The notes under the pieces are model-generated. The model was given only the letters and a program-made list of their open reading frames with translations, made no database searches and was not told the origin of the DNA. 10,180 nt of DNA from Chitinophagaceae bacterium (lineage in GTDB: Bacteria > Bacteroidota > Bacteroidia > Chitinophagales > Chitinophagaceae): the NCBI GenBank assembly GCA_025455245.1, contig JALOMX010000123.1, positions 1 through 10,180 of the forward strand, written 5' to 3'. Below, piece after piece: positions 1-6,984 of this stretch; within the stretch, counting starts at the first letter, position 1, and every line of letters starts with the position of its first letter. The translations under genes were made by a program, and so were the position numbers.

Positions 1-942
1 AGGATTGATCCTGAAGTTTAATTTGGTATTTACACCCGTTGGTATGATTTGGTTGGGCAACATAGTAGCCTGCAAAGCTTTTTGTGCAACAGGTTCCCAA
101 CTCGCCAATCCCAGCGCATCACTGGTTAATACCTGTCCGTTTCCCGGGCTTCCGCCCCTCAGCCTGATGGTTCCGTTCACATCAAGGTTGGTGGTGGGGG
201 TGGTGGTGCCGATACCGATGTTTTTGTTGGCAGCCACTGTCAGGGCTGCATCGCCGTTAAAGGCAGCAAGGTGTAATGAGTGGTTGGAAAATGTTTGCAA
301 CCAGCCTCCGCTTGGACTGGCAAAAGTGCCCACCGATACATTATTGGTAGTAAACGTATGCACAAAACCACCTCCTGCTACAGCCGTGCTAATGGTTACC
401 GGGTAAGACGGGTTGGTGGTACCTATGCCCACCCGTCCATTGCCTGTTATACGCATGCGCTCTGCAAAAGCTTCACTTCTGCCGGTTCCGAATGCAATAT
501 TGTCTCCAACGCCGGGTACAAATATTTGAAGCAGAGAACCCTGAATTCCCAATCCGTAATGATTGCCACCCGGGCTTGCCGCGCCACCCCATAGGGAAAT
601 TTTATCTCCAACTGTATTGGAAAAACTAAGTGGATAAGCAGGTGTAAATGTGCCGATACCTACCCGGTTGTTTTTATGGTCAAAGCCTATTTTCCAGCTA
701 TTGGCATCGCTATGCCATATGCCAAACACTGAATCACTTTGCTGCCCCACAAAACTCGCCGATGAATTGTTTTCCTTATTCAACCATATTCCCGGGGTGC
801 CTCCGTTATGGCGAAGCCTCATTCTGCCATTAATATCAAGCGGATATTCAGGACTACTTGTACCTATGCCAACATTTTGCTGCGAAAAGCCGGCAAGCTG
901 TAAAGAGATTCCTGAAACCAAAACAATAAAAAATTTCTCCAT
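1..942 (-). CDS. VGIGT-repeat secreted surface protein (3' end outside window)
   Basis: An open minus-strand frame runs from an ATG at 942 to the window edge without a stop, giving 314 residues. Residues 1-20 form a signal peptide (MEKFF, a hydrophobic run, then AGFSQ). The mature part carries four copies of the V/I-G-I-G-T motif followed by a P-x-x-x-L/V-x-I/V-x pattern, at residues 24, 94, 170 and 242, spaced roughly 70-75 residues apart. A GQVLTSDALGLASWEPV stretch at 269-285 is the usual linker of Bacteroidota tail-fibre-like or adhesin-like surface proteins. From about residue 288 the sequence (MLPNQIIPTGVNTKLNF) resembles the first strand of a C1q/TNF-like jelly-roll domain, but the window ends there. 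A peptidase S74 chaperone domain or a sorting signal could also follow. It starts 32 bp after the upstream gene and probably shares its transcript. Function is unknown beyond likely secretion or surface display. The start has no visible Shine-Dalgarno sequence. Confidence 0.85.
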   Translation of the reverse strand, partial: MEKFFIVLVSGISLQLAGFSQQNVGIGTSSPEYPLDINGRMRLRHNGGTPGIWLNKENNSSASFVGQQSDSVFGIWHSDANSWKIGFDHKNNRVGIGTFTPAYPLSFSNTVGDKISLWGGAASPGGNHYGLGIQGSLLQIFVPGVGDNIAFGTGRSEAFAERMRITGNGRVGIGTTNPSYPVTISTAVAGGGFVHTFTTNNVSVGTFASPSGGWLQTFSNHSLHLAAFNGDAALTVAANKNIGIGTTTPTTNLDVNGTIRLRGGSPGNGQVLTSDALGLASWEPVAQKALQATMLPNQIIPTGVNTKLNFRINP

Positions 943-974
943 TGGACAATTTTTATATATGAAAATATGGCATT

Positions 975-2159
975 TTATTCAGCAGATTTTTTTTGTTTAA
1001 CCTCATACACCTTCAATATAGAATTGGAATGGCTGTACCCCTGAATCACAAAGCGGTTCTGATAACGGCTTTGCATGCCCAGCGTGGCCCGTTTGGTGTA
1101 CAGGGCAATGGCACCGCCGCCGCTTCCCAATACTACGCCCATAAACGGCGGTGGAAAAACTTTGATATATGCCAGTTCATTGGGTGGAAAGGCAACAATG
1201 GCATCTAAGTCCACCGGCATTTCATCAATAAAAAATGCCGTAGGTTCATTTCTCCATGTTACCAGGTATTGCGTTAGTTCATCAGTATTTCTTGAAATAT
1301 TCAAACCTGCCACCCGGCCTACTAAGAAATCCAGGATGTTTACAAATCCAGAAAACTCTCCATCCAATCCGGAGAAAAGATAGGCCCTGTCGCCCTTGAA
1401 GTATCCGCTTGAAACTTTTTCGTCAACGTTCTCCGCTTTGTTAATGTACTTGCCGGTTACAACCACATCTTCCAATGTAGTAGAGGGCAGGTTGCGAAGG
1501 AGGTTACTGTCAGGCTGATAAGGACTTAGCACTTCATTGGCGGGAGGTGTTCCTATGAGGGCAGAAATGGATGCATGGGCAATGGGTTTGTAGGCCGAAT
1601 CGAGCCGGGTAACAATGGAAACATCCGTTCTGTTTTTTCCTTTGGTTGGCTTATATGCGGAAAAAAATAAAGATGCCCTGCCGCTGAAGGTATGTCGGGG
1701 AAAACGAAAAGCCCCTTCCTTATCAAGTTTTACAACACCTGCAATCAGGCTTTTATCCTGTAGTTGCATGGTGTATCGCAAAGAGTCTTCGCCGGCATGG
1801 TTTCTTAACTTACCGGTGAGTTGAAAATATAAAGGCTGCAATTCGGCCGTAAAAAAATACCTGCCCGGAGGAAAGCTATCGGGAATGAGAAGCGTGGCAT
1901 CAAAATACCCATCTACAATAGGATATCTTAATTTCCAGATCTGTTCTTTGGTTGCACTTTGAATCAAAAGGTTTACTGTGCCGAGGCGTGAAGTATTTTC
2001 CCATTCGGGAACTGAAATTTTTACTTCTATGTTTTCGCCGGGCAAGAATTGCTCCTTATTTAAGGAAAGCCTGAGGGTCTCCTGAGCTGATAATGATGAA
2101 ATGAAAGTGAGCAGTGCGAAATAGATATATAATAATAATTTATATAAAAAATGTTGCAT
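975..2159 (-). CDS. Exported macroglobulin-like protein with a TonB-receptor plug-like domain and no barrel
   Basis: A 394-residue protein with a signal peptide at 1-25 (ending SLSAQ). Residues about 27-115 look like a macroglobulin MG2-type beta domain (LSLNKEQFLPGENIEVKIS, then PPGRYFFTAEL). A second beta-rich segment spans about 130-205. Residues 229-357 resemble a TonB-dependent receptor plug: LEDVVVTGK at 229-237, FVNILDFLVGRVAGLNI near 272-288, IDEMPVD at 311-317, and a closing VLGSGGGAIALYTKR at 343-357 that matches the G-GGxIxIxTK end of plugs. No beta-barrel follows. From memory, related Bacteroidota proteins continue after a GYS motif into another beta domain; here GYS occurs at 374-376 and the protein stops about 18 residues later, so this is a short or shortened member. 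Role is unknown; it probably acts in the periplasm or at the outer membrane. It is divergent from the metallophosphoesterase gene and 32 bp upstream of the VGIGT-repeat gene. Confidence 0.85.
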   Translation of the reverse strand: MQHFLYKLLLYIYFALLTFISSLSAQETLRLSLNKEQFLPGENIEVKISVPEWENTSRLGTVNLLIQSATKEQIWKLRYPIVDGYFDATLLIPDSFPPGRYFFTAELQPLYFQLTGKLRNHAGEDSLRYTMQLQDKSLIAGVVKLDKEGAFRFPRHTFSGRASLFFSAYKPTKGKNRTDVSIVTRLDSAYKPIAHASISALIGTPPANEVLSPYQPDSNLLRNLPSTTLEDVVVTGKYINKAENVDEKVSSGYFKGDRAYLFSGLDGEFSGFVNILDFLVGRVAGLNISRNTDELTQYLVTWRNEPTAFFIDEMPVDLDAIVAFPPNELAYIKVFPPPFMGVVLGSGGGAIALYTKRATLGMQSRYQNRFVIQGYSHSNSILKVYEVKQKKSAE

Positions 2160-2301
2160 AGTGAGGTTTCCAGATTATAATTCAGAACCAAATGTAAACA
2201 TTGAATAAATTATAAAATCCATGGTTCAGTTAATAATTACATAACACCAAGCTAATATGCAGTTAACGCAGGGTTCTTTATTTTGAAAAACGCTTACTAC
2301 C
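2160..2301. other. Divergent intergenic region
   Basis: This 142-bp AT-rich spacer separates two divergently transcribed units and must hold both promoters. The minus-strand promoter has a clear -7 match (2189-2196). For the plus-strand unit the best candidate is TATTTTG at 2279-2285, one T short of TAnnTTTG, about 16 bp before the ATG. No convincing -33 TTG accompanies either. No extended inverted repeat or small ORF was recognised. Confidence 0.5.
2189..2196 (-). promoter_or_regulatory. Candidate Bacteroidota -7 element for the plug/VGIGT unit
   Basis: On the minus strand this reads TACATTTG, a full match to the Bacteroidota sigma-A -7 consensus TAnnTTTG. It lies 29 bp upstream of the ATG at 2159, so a start site near 2182 would leave a leader of about 22 nt. 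There is no TTG at the expected -33 distance, so the call rests on the -7 element and its position. Confidence 0.5.
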
Positions 2302-3159
2302 ATGCAAAAAAGGTCGCCCGAAGTGGTCGTCATCAGCGATGTGCATTTGGGAACTTATGGATGTCATGCTGCCGAACTGCTTCATTACCTGCGTTCAATT
2401 AATCCCCGTCTCCTTGTTATCAATGGTGATTTTATAGATATATGGAATTTTTCAAAACGTTATTTTCCTGCCTCCCACCTCGAAGTAATAAAAGAGGTAA
2501 TGCACATGGTGAGCAATGGTACACGGGTTATTTACATTACCGGTAACCATGATGAACTCCTTAGAAAATACAGCGACATGCAATTGGGCAACTTTACCAT
2601 AACCGATAAGGTGGTCATGGAGATCAACGGGAAAATGGTATGGATATTTCACGGCGATGTATTTGACAGTACTACCAAAGGAAGTGCCAAGATGCTTGCC
2701 AAACTTGGAGGTCACGGTTACGATTTGCTGATATTGATCAACCGTATGGTAAACTGGACACTCGAATTGTTTGGCAGGGAAAAAATGAGCTTCAGCAAAA
2801 AGGTTAAAAATGGTGTAAAGAAGGCCGTTAAATGGATAGGTGACTTTGAACAAACTGCTGCTGAACTTGCCATTGAAAAGGATTATGATTATGTGATTTG
2901 CGGACATATTCACCAACCGCAGCAACGCATTATTGAAACTGCGAAAGGAAAAGTAACCTACCTCAACAGCGGCGATTGGGTAGAAAACCTGACCTCGCTG
3001 GAATACGAGCATGGTGAATGGAAAATCCAGACATTTGATACGAAGGCTTTCGAAAAGGTAAAAGTGAGAAAAGAAAAGCCAAGGTTGAACGTGGTGACGG
3101 AAGAGGTGATGTTGTATATGCACACTTTGGCTGCCAATCCTCCAAGAAAGGCCATTTAA
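2302..3159 (+). CDS. LpxH-like metallophosphoesterase (UDP-2,3-diacylglucosamine diphosphatase family)
   Basis: A 285-residue calcineurin-like phosphoesterase with the full set of dimetal-site motifs: D13-x-H15 (SDVHLG), G42-D43 (NGDFID), G81-N-H-D84, H117-G-D and G201-H-I-H204, with NSGDW at 222-226. Order and spacing fit COG2908. This family includes LpxH, which cleaves UDP-2,3-diacylglucosamine to lipid X and UMP in lipid A synthesis. The helical insert at about 125-190, rich in Lys and aromatic residues, sits where LpxH has its membrane-facing lid. The ISDVHLGT-YGC opening and the FEQTAAELA segment look closer to LpxH-like paralogs found beside glycosyltransferase genes than to E. coli LpxH, so the substrate is not settled. 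The residues after about 245 form a basic tail outside the catalytic fold. It is followed 11 bp later by a glycosyltransferase gene, probably in the same transcript, which supports an envelope glycolipid role. Confidence 0.88.
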   Translation: MQKRSPEVVVISDVHLGTYGCHAAELLHYLRSINPRLLVINGDFIDIWNFSKRYFPASHLEVIKEVMHMVSNGTRVIYITGNHDELLRKYSDMQLGNFTITDKVVMEINGKMVWIFHGDVFDSTTKGSAKMLAKLGGHGYDLLILINRMVNWTLELFGREKMSFSKKVKNGVKKAVKWIGDFEQTAAELAIEKDYDYVICGHIHQPQQRIIETAKGKVTYLNSGDWVENLTSLEYEHGEWKIQTFDTKAFEKVKVRKEKPRLNVVTEEVMLYMHTLAANPPRKAI

Positions 3160-3170
3160 TAGGGTTTCAC

Positions 3171-4184
3171 ATGAAGATATTTTATGCGGTTCAGGCAACA
3201 GGCAACGGGCATATCAGCCGGGCCATTCAATTGATGCCTTATTTACAGCAGTACGGCGAAGTCGATGTATTTCTCAGTGGTGCTAATGCATCCCTTGAGA
3301 CTCCTTTGCCCATCAAGTTCAGAAGCAAAGGACTTAGCCTTTTTTACAGTACCTGCGGAGGTCTTGACTTTAAGATGATGTGGAAACAAAATAGTATGGT
3401 TCGTGCGCTGAAAGAAGCAAAGCAGTTGCCGGTTGAAAAATATGACCTGGTCATCAACGATTTTGATTTCATAACGGCGAGGGCTTGTCGCAATAAAAAG
3501 ATTCCATCCGTTCAGTTTGGTCATCAGGCAAGTTTTATGAGCAGTAAAACGCCCCGTCCTGATAAGGTAAGCTACTTTGGTGAAATGATTTTACAGAAGT
3601 ATGCACCTGCTACACAATACATAGGCCTTCATTTTCAGCCATATGATTCTTTTATTTTTCCTCCGGTTATCAAAGATGTTTTTCTGCAGGCAACACCCAA
3701 CGACAAGGGCCATATTACGGTGTACCTTGGTGCTTATGAGCGCCATTGTCTTGAAAAGCATTTCAAATCTTTACCGGATCTTCATTTCCATTGGTTCCTA
3801 AAGGGAATTACCGAAATTCAGCGTGAAGGAAACATTACTTTTTTTCCCATCAGCAACGAACTGTTCAATCAAAGTTTAATCGACTGCCATGGAATTATAA
3901 CCGGTGGTGGTTTTGAAACACCTGCCGAAGCCCTGTATCTTGGAAAGCGTTTGATGTGTATTCCCATTCGCGGGCAGTATGAGCAATTATGCAATGCGGC
4001 TGCACTTAGAAAGATGGGTGTAACCATTTTGGATGATGCCGATACTGAAGATTTTTCCGATCAAATTACATCATGGATGCAGCAAAATTTACAAACAGGC
4101 ATTCAAAATGCCAATAATGTGAATGAAACACTTCAGTATATCATCGGTAATTTTACAAACCGGCAAAGGCACATAAATAGTTAA
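3171..4184 (+). CDS. GT28/MurG-like glycosyltransferase family protein
   Basis: A 337-residue protein with a two-lobed GT-B layout. The N-terminal lobe opens with MKIFYAVQATGNGHISRA; its GNGHxSR loop at 11-17 corresponds to the glycine-rich acceptor-side loop of MurG-like enzymes. NDFDF at 96-100 and FGHQASF at 116-122 follow. The C-terminal lobe carries GGGFETPAEAL at 245-255 and PIRGQYEQLCNA at 265-276, the nucleotide-sugar-binding signature of the GT28 C-terminal domain. It resembles the Glyco_trans_1_3 group (MJ1255-like), whose substrates are mostly unknown. There is no signal peptide or transmembrane segment, so it is probably cytosolic or peripheral at the inner membrane. It lies 11 bp after the LpxH-like gene, which suggests co-expression and possibly a shared lipid-linked or UDP-linked intermediate (inference). 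It converges on the flavin reductase-like gene with a 16-bp gap and no evident terminator hairpin. Confidence 0.85.
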   Translation: MKIFYAVQATGNGHISRAIQLMPYLQQYGEVDVFLSGANASLETPLPIKFRSKGLSLFYSTCGGLDFKMMWKQNSMVRALKEAKQLPVEKYDLVINDFDFITARACRNKKIPSVQFGHQASFMSSKTPRPDKVSYFGEMILQKYAPATQYIGLHFQPYDSFIFPPVIKDVFLQATPNDKGHITVYLGAYERHCLEKHFKSLPDLHFHWFLKGITEIQREGNITFFPISNELFNQSLIDCHGIITGGGFETPAEALYLGKRLMCIPIRGQYEQLCNAAALRKMGVTILDDADTEDFSDQITSWMQQNLQTGIQNANNVNETLQYIIGNFTNRQRHINS

Positions 4185-4200
4185 GTGCTATAAATGAAAA

Positions 4201-5079
4201 TTATCCGGCAAGAAGAACCTGCCAGGCATCCTTCACCCTGTCTTCCTGAAGCAGTGATTTTGCATAGAGATGAAGTTCATTTTCCATTTCCCCGGGGTTT
4301 ATAGAAAAATATTGTACGATTTCTTTCAGCCTGCTGTCATTAAATGCCGGGTCGATGGAAGGCATATCGTGCACATTGGCCAGCATTCCGAGATCATTGC
4401 CTGATAGGATTGTGCTGTTGCGGATATTGGCCGGAAGCGCATCGAGGCCAATACCCAACTGCGTATTGGGCTTGGGAACCGTAAAAACAGCCTGACCGCT
4501 TGCCCTGCAGTAATAGTCCCCTCCCATACGCGCCACCAGGTCTATTTTGTTTGGGTCAATTTTGTTTTCTTCATCCAATACCTCATTGTGGATGTGCATG
4601 CGCAATACGCGGCAAATAATCAGGTTGCCTGCACCGCCTTCGGTACCTGTTTCAATTACCTGTTCTACCTTACATTCCATTTGGGCAGGACTTTCGGCTA
4701 CACGAAAAGGCTTTACTGTTTCCGAAGAAAGTTTGGTAAATCCTGCTTTTACAAATTCATCAACACCTTTGGGATATTCGCAACTGCTCAGGCTCATTTG
4801 CTGCACCATGGCATAGCTAACCACGTTTATTACAACTTCACCCGTTTCCCGAATATTTTCAAGGGTATGTTTAATGGTATTATCACGAACGCGGCGGCTC
4901 GGAGAAAAAACAAGAATGGGCGGATTGCTGCCAAAAACATTGAAAAAACTGAATGGGCTCAGGTTGGGGTTACCATCCTTATCAACCGTGCTTGCAAAGC
5001 AAATGGGACGGGGCGCTATGGCCGCCAACAAATATTGATGCAGCAGTGATGTTTTTATTTCACCGGGGATGATGGTCAT
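4201..5079 (-). CDS. Flavin reductase-like FMN-binding protein with C-terminal extension
   Basis: A 292-residue protein whose residues about 10-195 match the flavin reductase-like (DIM6/NTAB, split-barrel FMN-binding) family. IAPRPICFAST at 21-31, NLSPFSFFNVF at 39-49, PPILVFSPSRR at 53-63 and D66-T68 of RDNTIKHT are the typical FMN-phosphate and isoalloxazine-contacting regions; VINVVS at 83-88 and ARMGGDYYCR at 183-192 also fit. Members use FMN in oxidoreduction or pass reduced flavin to a partner oxygenase; the substrate here is unknown. About 100 residues follow the usual 170-200-residue domain (from about 200), largely helical and with no motif I recognise. It has no signal peptide and is probably cytoplasmic. 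It is the last gene of the minus-strand run, 26 bp after the CNNM/CBS gene. Confidence 0.85.
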   Translation of the reverse strand: MTIIPGEIKTSLLHQYLLAAIAPRPICFASTVDKDGNPNLSPFSFFNVFGSNPPILVFSPSRRVRDNTIKHTLENIRETGEVVINVVSYAMVQQMSLSSCEYPKGVDEFVKAGFTKLSSETVKPFRVAESPAQMECKVEQVIETGTEGGAGNLIICRVLRMHIHNEVLDEENKIDPNKIDLVARMGGDYYCRASGQAVFTVPKPNTQLGIGLDALPANIRNSTILSGNDLGMLANVHDMPSIDPAFNDSRLKEIVQYFSINPGEMENELHLYAKSLLQEDRVKDAWQVLLAG

Positions 5080-5105
5080 TGAATCAATTCAATATTTTTT
5101 ATAAT

Positions 5106-6434
5106 TTAAAGAACGGTAAGCTTTACCTGTTCAATCTTTGTATCGCTCATTGCAACAATTTCAAACCTGTAATCGTCAATGATAATTTTTTCTTTTTCCC
5201 TTGGGATTTTTTTATGACGATTTATAATAAATCCGCTTAATGTTTCAGATTCATCAGGGAAGTCGAGGTTGAACTTTTCCTTAAGCGTATCAATTTTAAT
5301 CCTTCCGCTTAGCATGTATTCTGTTTCTGAAATCTTTTCTTCAACCATTTCCTCTGTATCGTATTCATCACGTATGTCTCCGAAAATTTCTTCAAGCAGG
5401 TCCTCCATCGTAACAATGCCGGCAGTTCCGCCAAATTCATCTACCACCCAGGCAACACTTTTATGTTCATGAGAAAACTTTCCAATAAGATCTGTTACGC
5501 TCATGGTTTCGGGAACGGTGGGTATGGGGTGAAGCAGGCTTCTTAAATCCCCTGTTTCTTTCAGCATATCCAATTGATGTACGTATCCTATAATTTCATC
5601 AATTGAGTTTTCATAAATAATTAACCTGCTCAGTTTTGTTTCAATCATTTTTTTTCTTGCCATTTCCATGGTAGCCGTTACCGGCATGGCAATTACTTCA
5701 GTTCGGGGTACCAGGCAGTTTCTTATTTTTATTCCCGGAAGGCTCAATGCATTTTCGAAAAGTTCCTGATTTAGTTCCTGCGTTTCTTCACTCGCCTCTT
5801 TGGTTTGCTGATAGTAATGCTCAATATCTATCCTGCTGAAAGGTCTTGCAGCCGTATCAATTTTCATATTGAAAAGGTATTTGAGGATCCATACAGATGT
5901 ATTGATAAATACCCTTAATACCGGTTCAATAAAGCTTACAAATAATTTCATCGTGCCCGAAAAAAATGAAAGAAGGCCGTCACTTTTTGCCCGGAAAATT
6001 GCTCTTGAGAGAAATTCAAAAAATAATACAAGCCCTACTGCCAGAATGACCTCGGTGATTGATTTAATTATTGAGGAGCCTTCCAGTTTCTGAATACCCG
6101 ATAGCTTCCAGATCGGCTCAATCAGTTTACTGACTGTTAACCCATAGAGTACAAGCAAAATACCATAACCCAAAATACAGCAACCAACAAATACCCATGG
6201 TCGTTCCAGTAATTCGCTTAATAAAATGCTGCTTCGTTTGCCTTGTTTTTTCTTCAATTCAATGCTAAGCTTATTGGCGCTCACAAAGGCAATTTCCACT
6301 CCTGCAAAAAAACCAAGCATAAATGAAAGAATCAATCTGATGAATACAAATATAATAAGCCGGGTAAATAAGCAAAAAGAATAATCCGGAAAGAGGATAT
6401 CAATTGGTTTCGATATCTTCAGGGATAGCAACAT
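5106..6434 (-). CDS. CNNM/CBS/CorC-type membrane protein (hemolysin or GldE-like family)
   Basis: A 442-residue protein with the standard order of this family: a CNNM (DUF21) membrane domain with hydrophobic segments near 22-50, 80-104, 122-145 and 155-187; a cytosolic CBS pair at about 240-355, including the characteristic VDEFGGTAGIVTMEDLLEEI at 331-350; and a CorC/HlyC C-terminal domain at about 362-440. Relatives include Mg2+ transporters (CorC, CNNM) and the Bacteroidota gliding-associated GldE. Several residues usually conserved in the transport domain differ here: the Ser-rich SxFFSGxE turn in the first segment is LGFFAGVE, the GNN of the second is GYG, and the E-x-x-P-K of the third is EFLSR. 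Ion transport is therefore uncertain. The ATG at 6434 overlaps the end of lptC by 35 bp; the next Met (39) falls inside the first membrane segment, so the overlapping start is preferred. Confidence 0.88.
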   Translation of the reverse strand: MLLSLKISKPIDILFPDYSFCLFTRLIIFVFIRLILSFMLGFFAGVEIAFVSANKLSIELKKKQGKRSSILLSELLERPWVFVGCCILGYGILLVLYGLTVSKLIEPIWKLSGIQKLEGSSIIKSITEVILAVGLVLFFEFLSRAIFRAKSDGLLSFFSGTMKLFVSFIEPVLRVFINTSVWILKYLFNMKIDTAARPFSRIDIEHYYQQTKEASEETQELNQELFENALSLPGIKIRNCLVPRTEVIAMPVTATMEMARKKMIETKLSRLIIYENSIDEIIGYVHQLDMLKETGDLRSLLHPIPTVPETMSVTDLIGKFSHEHKSVAWVVDEFGGTAGIVTMEDLLEEIFGDIRDEYDTEEMVEEKISETEYMLSGRIKIDTLKEKFNLDFPDESETLSGFIINRHKKIPREKEKIIIDDYRFEIVAMSDTKIEQVKLTVL

Positions 6435-6963
6435 CCCCTACGGGATTTTCAATGGTATATTTTGAAAAATCTGATTTGGCCCTCACGCCGGTTCCGCGAA
6501 GTTTTTGGCTTGGGGTATGTATCCGAACCGGGTTGGTACTGTAGAAAAGTTCCTGATCCTGATCCCACCACATATCCTGTGCAAAAAGGGTGTCGCCTTT
6601 AATGGTGTACACCACAACACTGTCGCGCATGTAAACCTTTCTGAAAACTTCGAGGTATTCAGCATATTCCGCCCTTACAATACTTTCCTTCTGACCTGAA
6701 GTGTCGTAAAATGTAACAAAAACCGATTCCGGAAATTCGGTTTTGATGGTATCGCCTTTTATTCTGTACATAAGGGGCGATTCCAGGATTGCCTTTAACT
6801 TACCGGATTGGCTGAAAGTTGCTTTTATATCTTTCCCTTCTTCTATTTCTTTGGTTGACTTTCTGTAAGATTCAACTTCGGATGGGTCGTTTTCGCAGGC
6901 AGAAAAAATAAATCCACCTGCTAATATGACAACTACCAACCGTTTGAACTGGCTAAGAACCAT
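6400..6963 (-). CDS. lptC: LPS export system periplasmic lipoprotein LptC
   Basis: A 187-residue protein with a lipoprotein signal peptide: basic QFKR at 5-8, hydrophobic VVVILAGGFIF, and lipobox FSAC with C23 as the lipidated cysteine. Residues about 45-165 are a repetitive beta structure typical of the LptC/OstA-like jelly roll, with paired K-x-x-A/I-E/S turns and strand patterns such as KLKAILESPLMYRIKGDTIK and GVRAKSDFSKYTIENPVGD. LptC links the LptB2FG ABC transporter to the LptA bridge and passes LPS toward the outer membrane. The length matches E. coli LptC (about 190), but that protein keeps a transmembrane anchor while lipoprotein forms are common in Bacteroidota. It lies 21 bp after the outer-membrane protein gene and overlaps the CNNM/CBS gene by 35 bp. 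No other lpt gene is in the window. Confidence 0.85.
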   Translation of the reverse strand: MVLSQFKRLVVVILAGGFIFSACENDPSEVESYRKSTKEIEEGKDIKATFSQSGKLKAILESPLMYRIKGDTIKTEFPESVFVTFYDTSGQKESIVRAEYAEYLEVFRKVYMRDSVVVYTIKGDTLFAQDMWWDQDQELFYSTNPVRIHTPSQKLRGTGVRAKSDFSKYTIENPVGDVAIPEDIETN

Positions 6964-6984
6964 AAGAAATTCATTGGGATTTGC

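Noticed and set aside
5..1000. Overlapping plus-strand frames of 60-130 codons across 5-1000
   Set aside because: They are antisense to the uninterrupted minus-strand VGIGT-repeat gene, which has a signal peptide and recognisable motifs; the plus-strand peptides are Pro/Cys-rich with no family resemblance.
2452..3198. A 248-codon minus-strand frame opposite the LpxH-like gene
   Set aside because: It is antisense to a gene with a full set of metallophosphoesterase motifs, and its translation is low-complexity aromatic and His-rich without any recognisable domain.
4185..4200. Bidirectional terminator between the convergent glycosyltransferase and flavin reductase genes
   Set aside because: The 16-bp gap has no inverted repeat, and the nearby GGCA/TGCC pairing inside the flavin reductase end is only 4 bp with no T-tract.
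4588..5049. A 153-codon plus-strand frame opposite the flavin reductase-like gene
   Set aside because: It is a shadow of a gene with clear FMN-binding motifs on the minus strand; no promoter or domain supports it.
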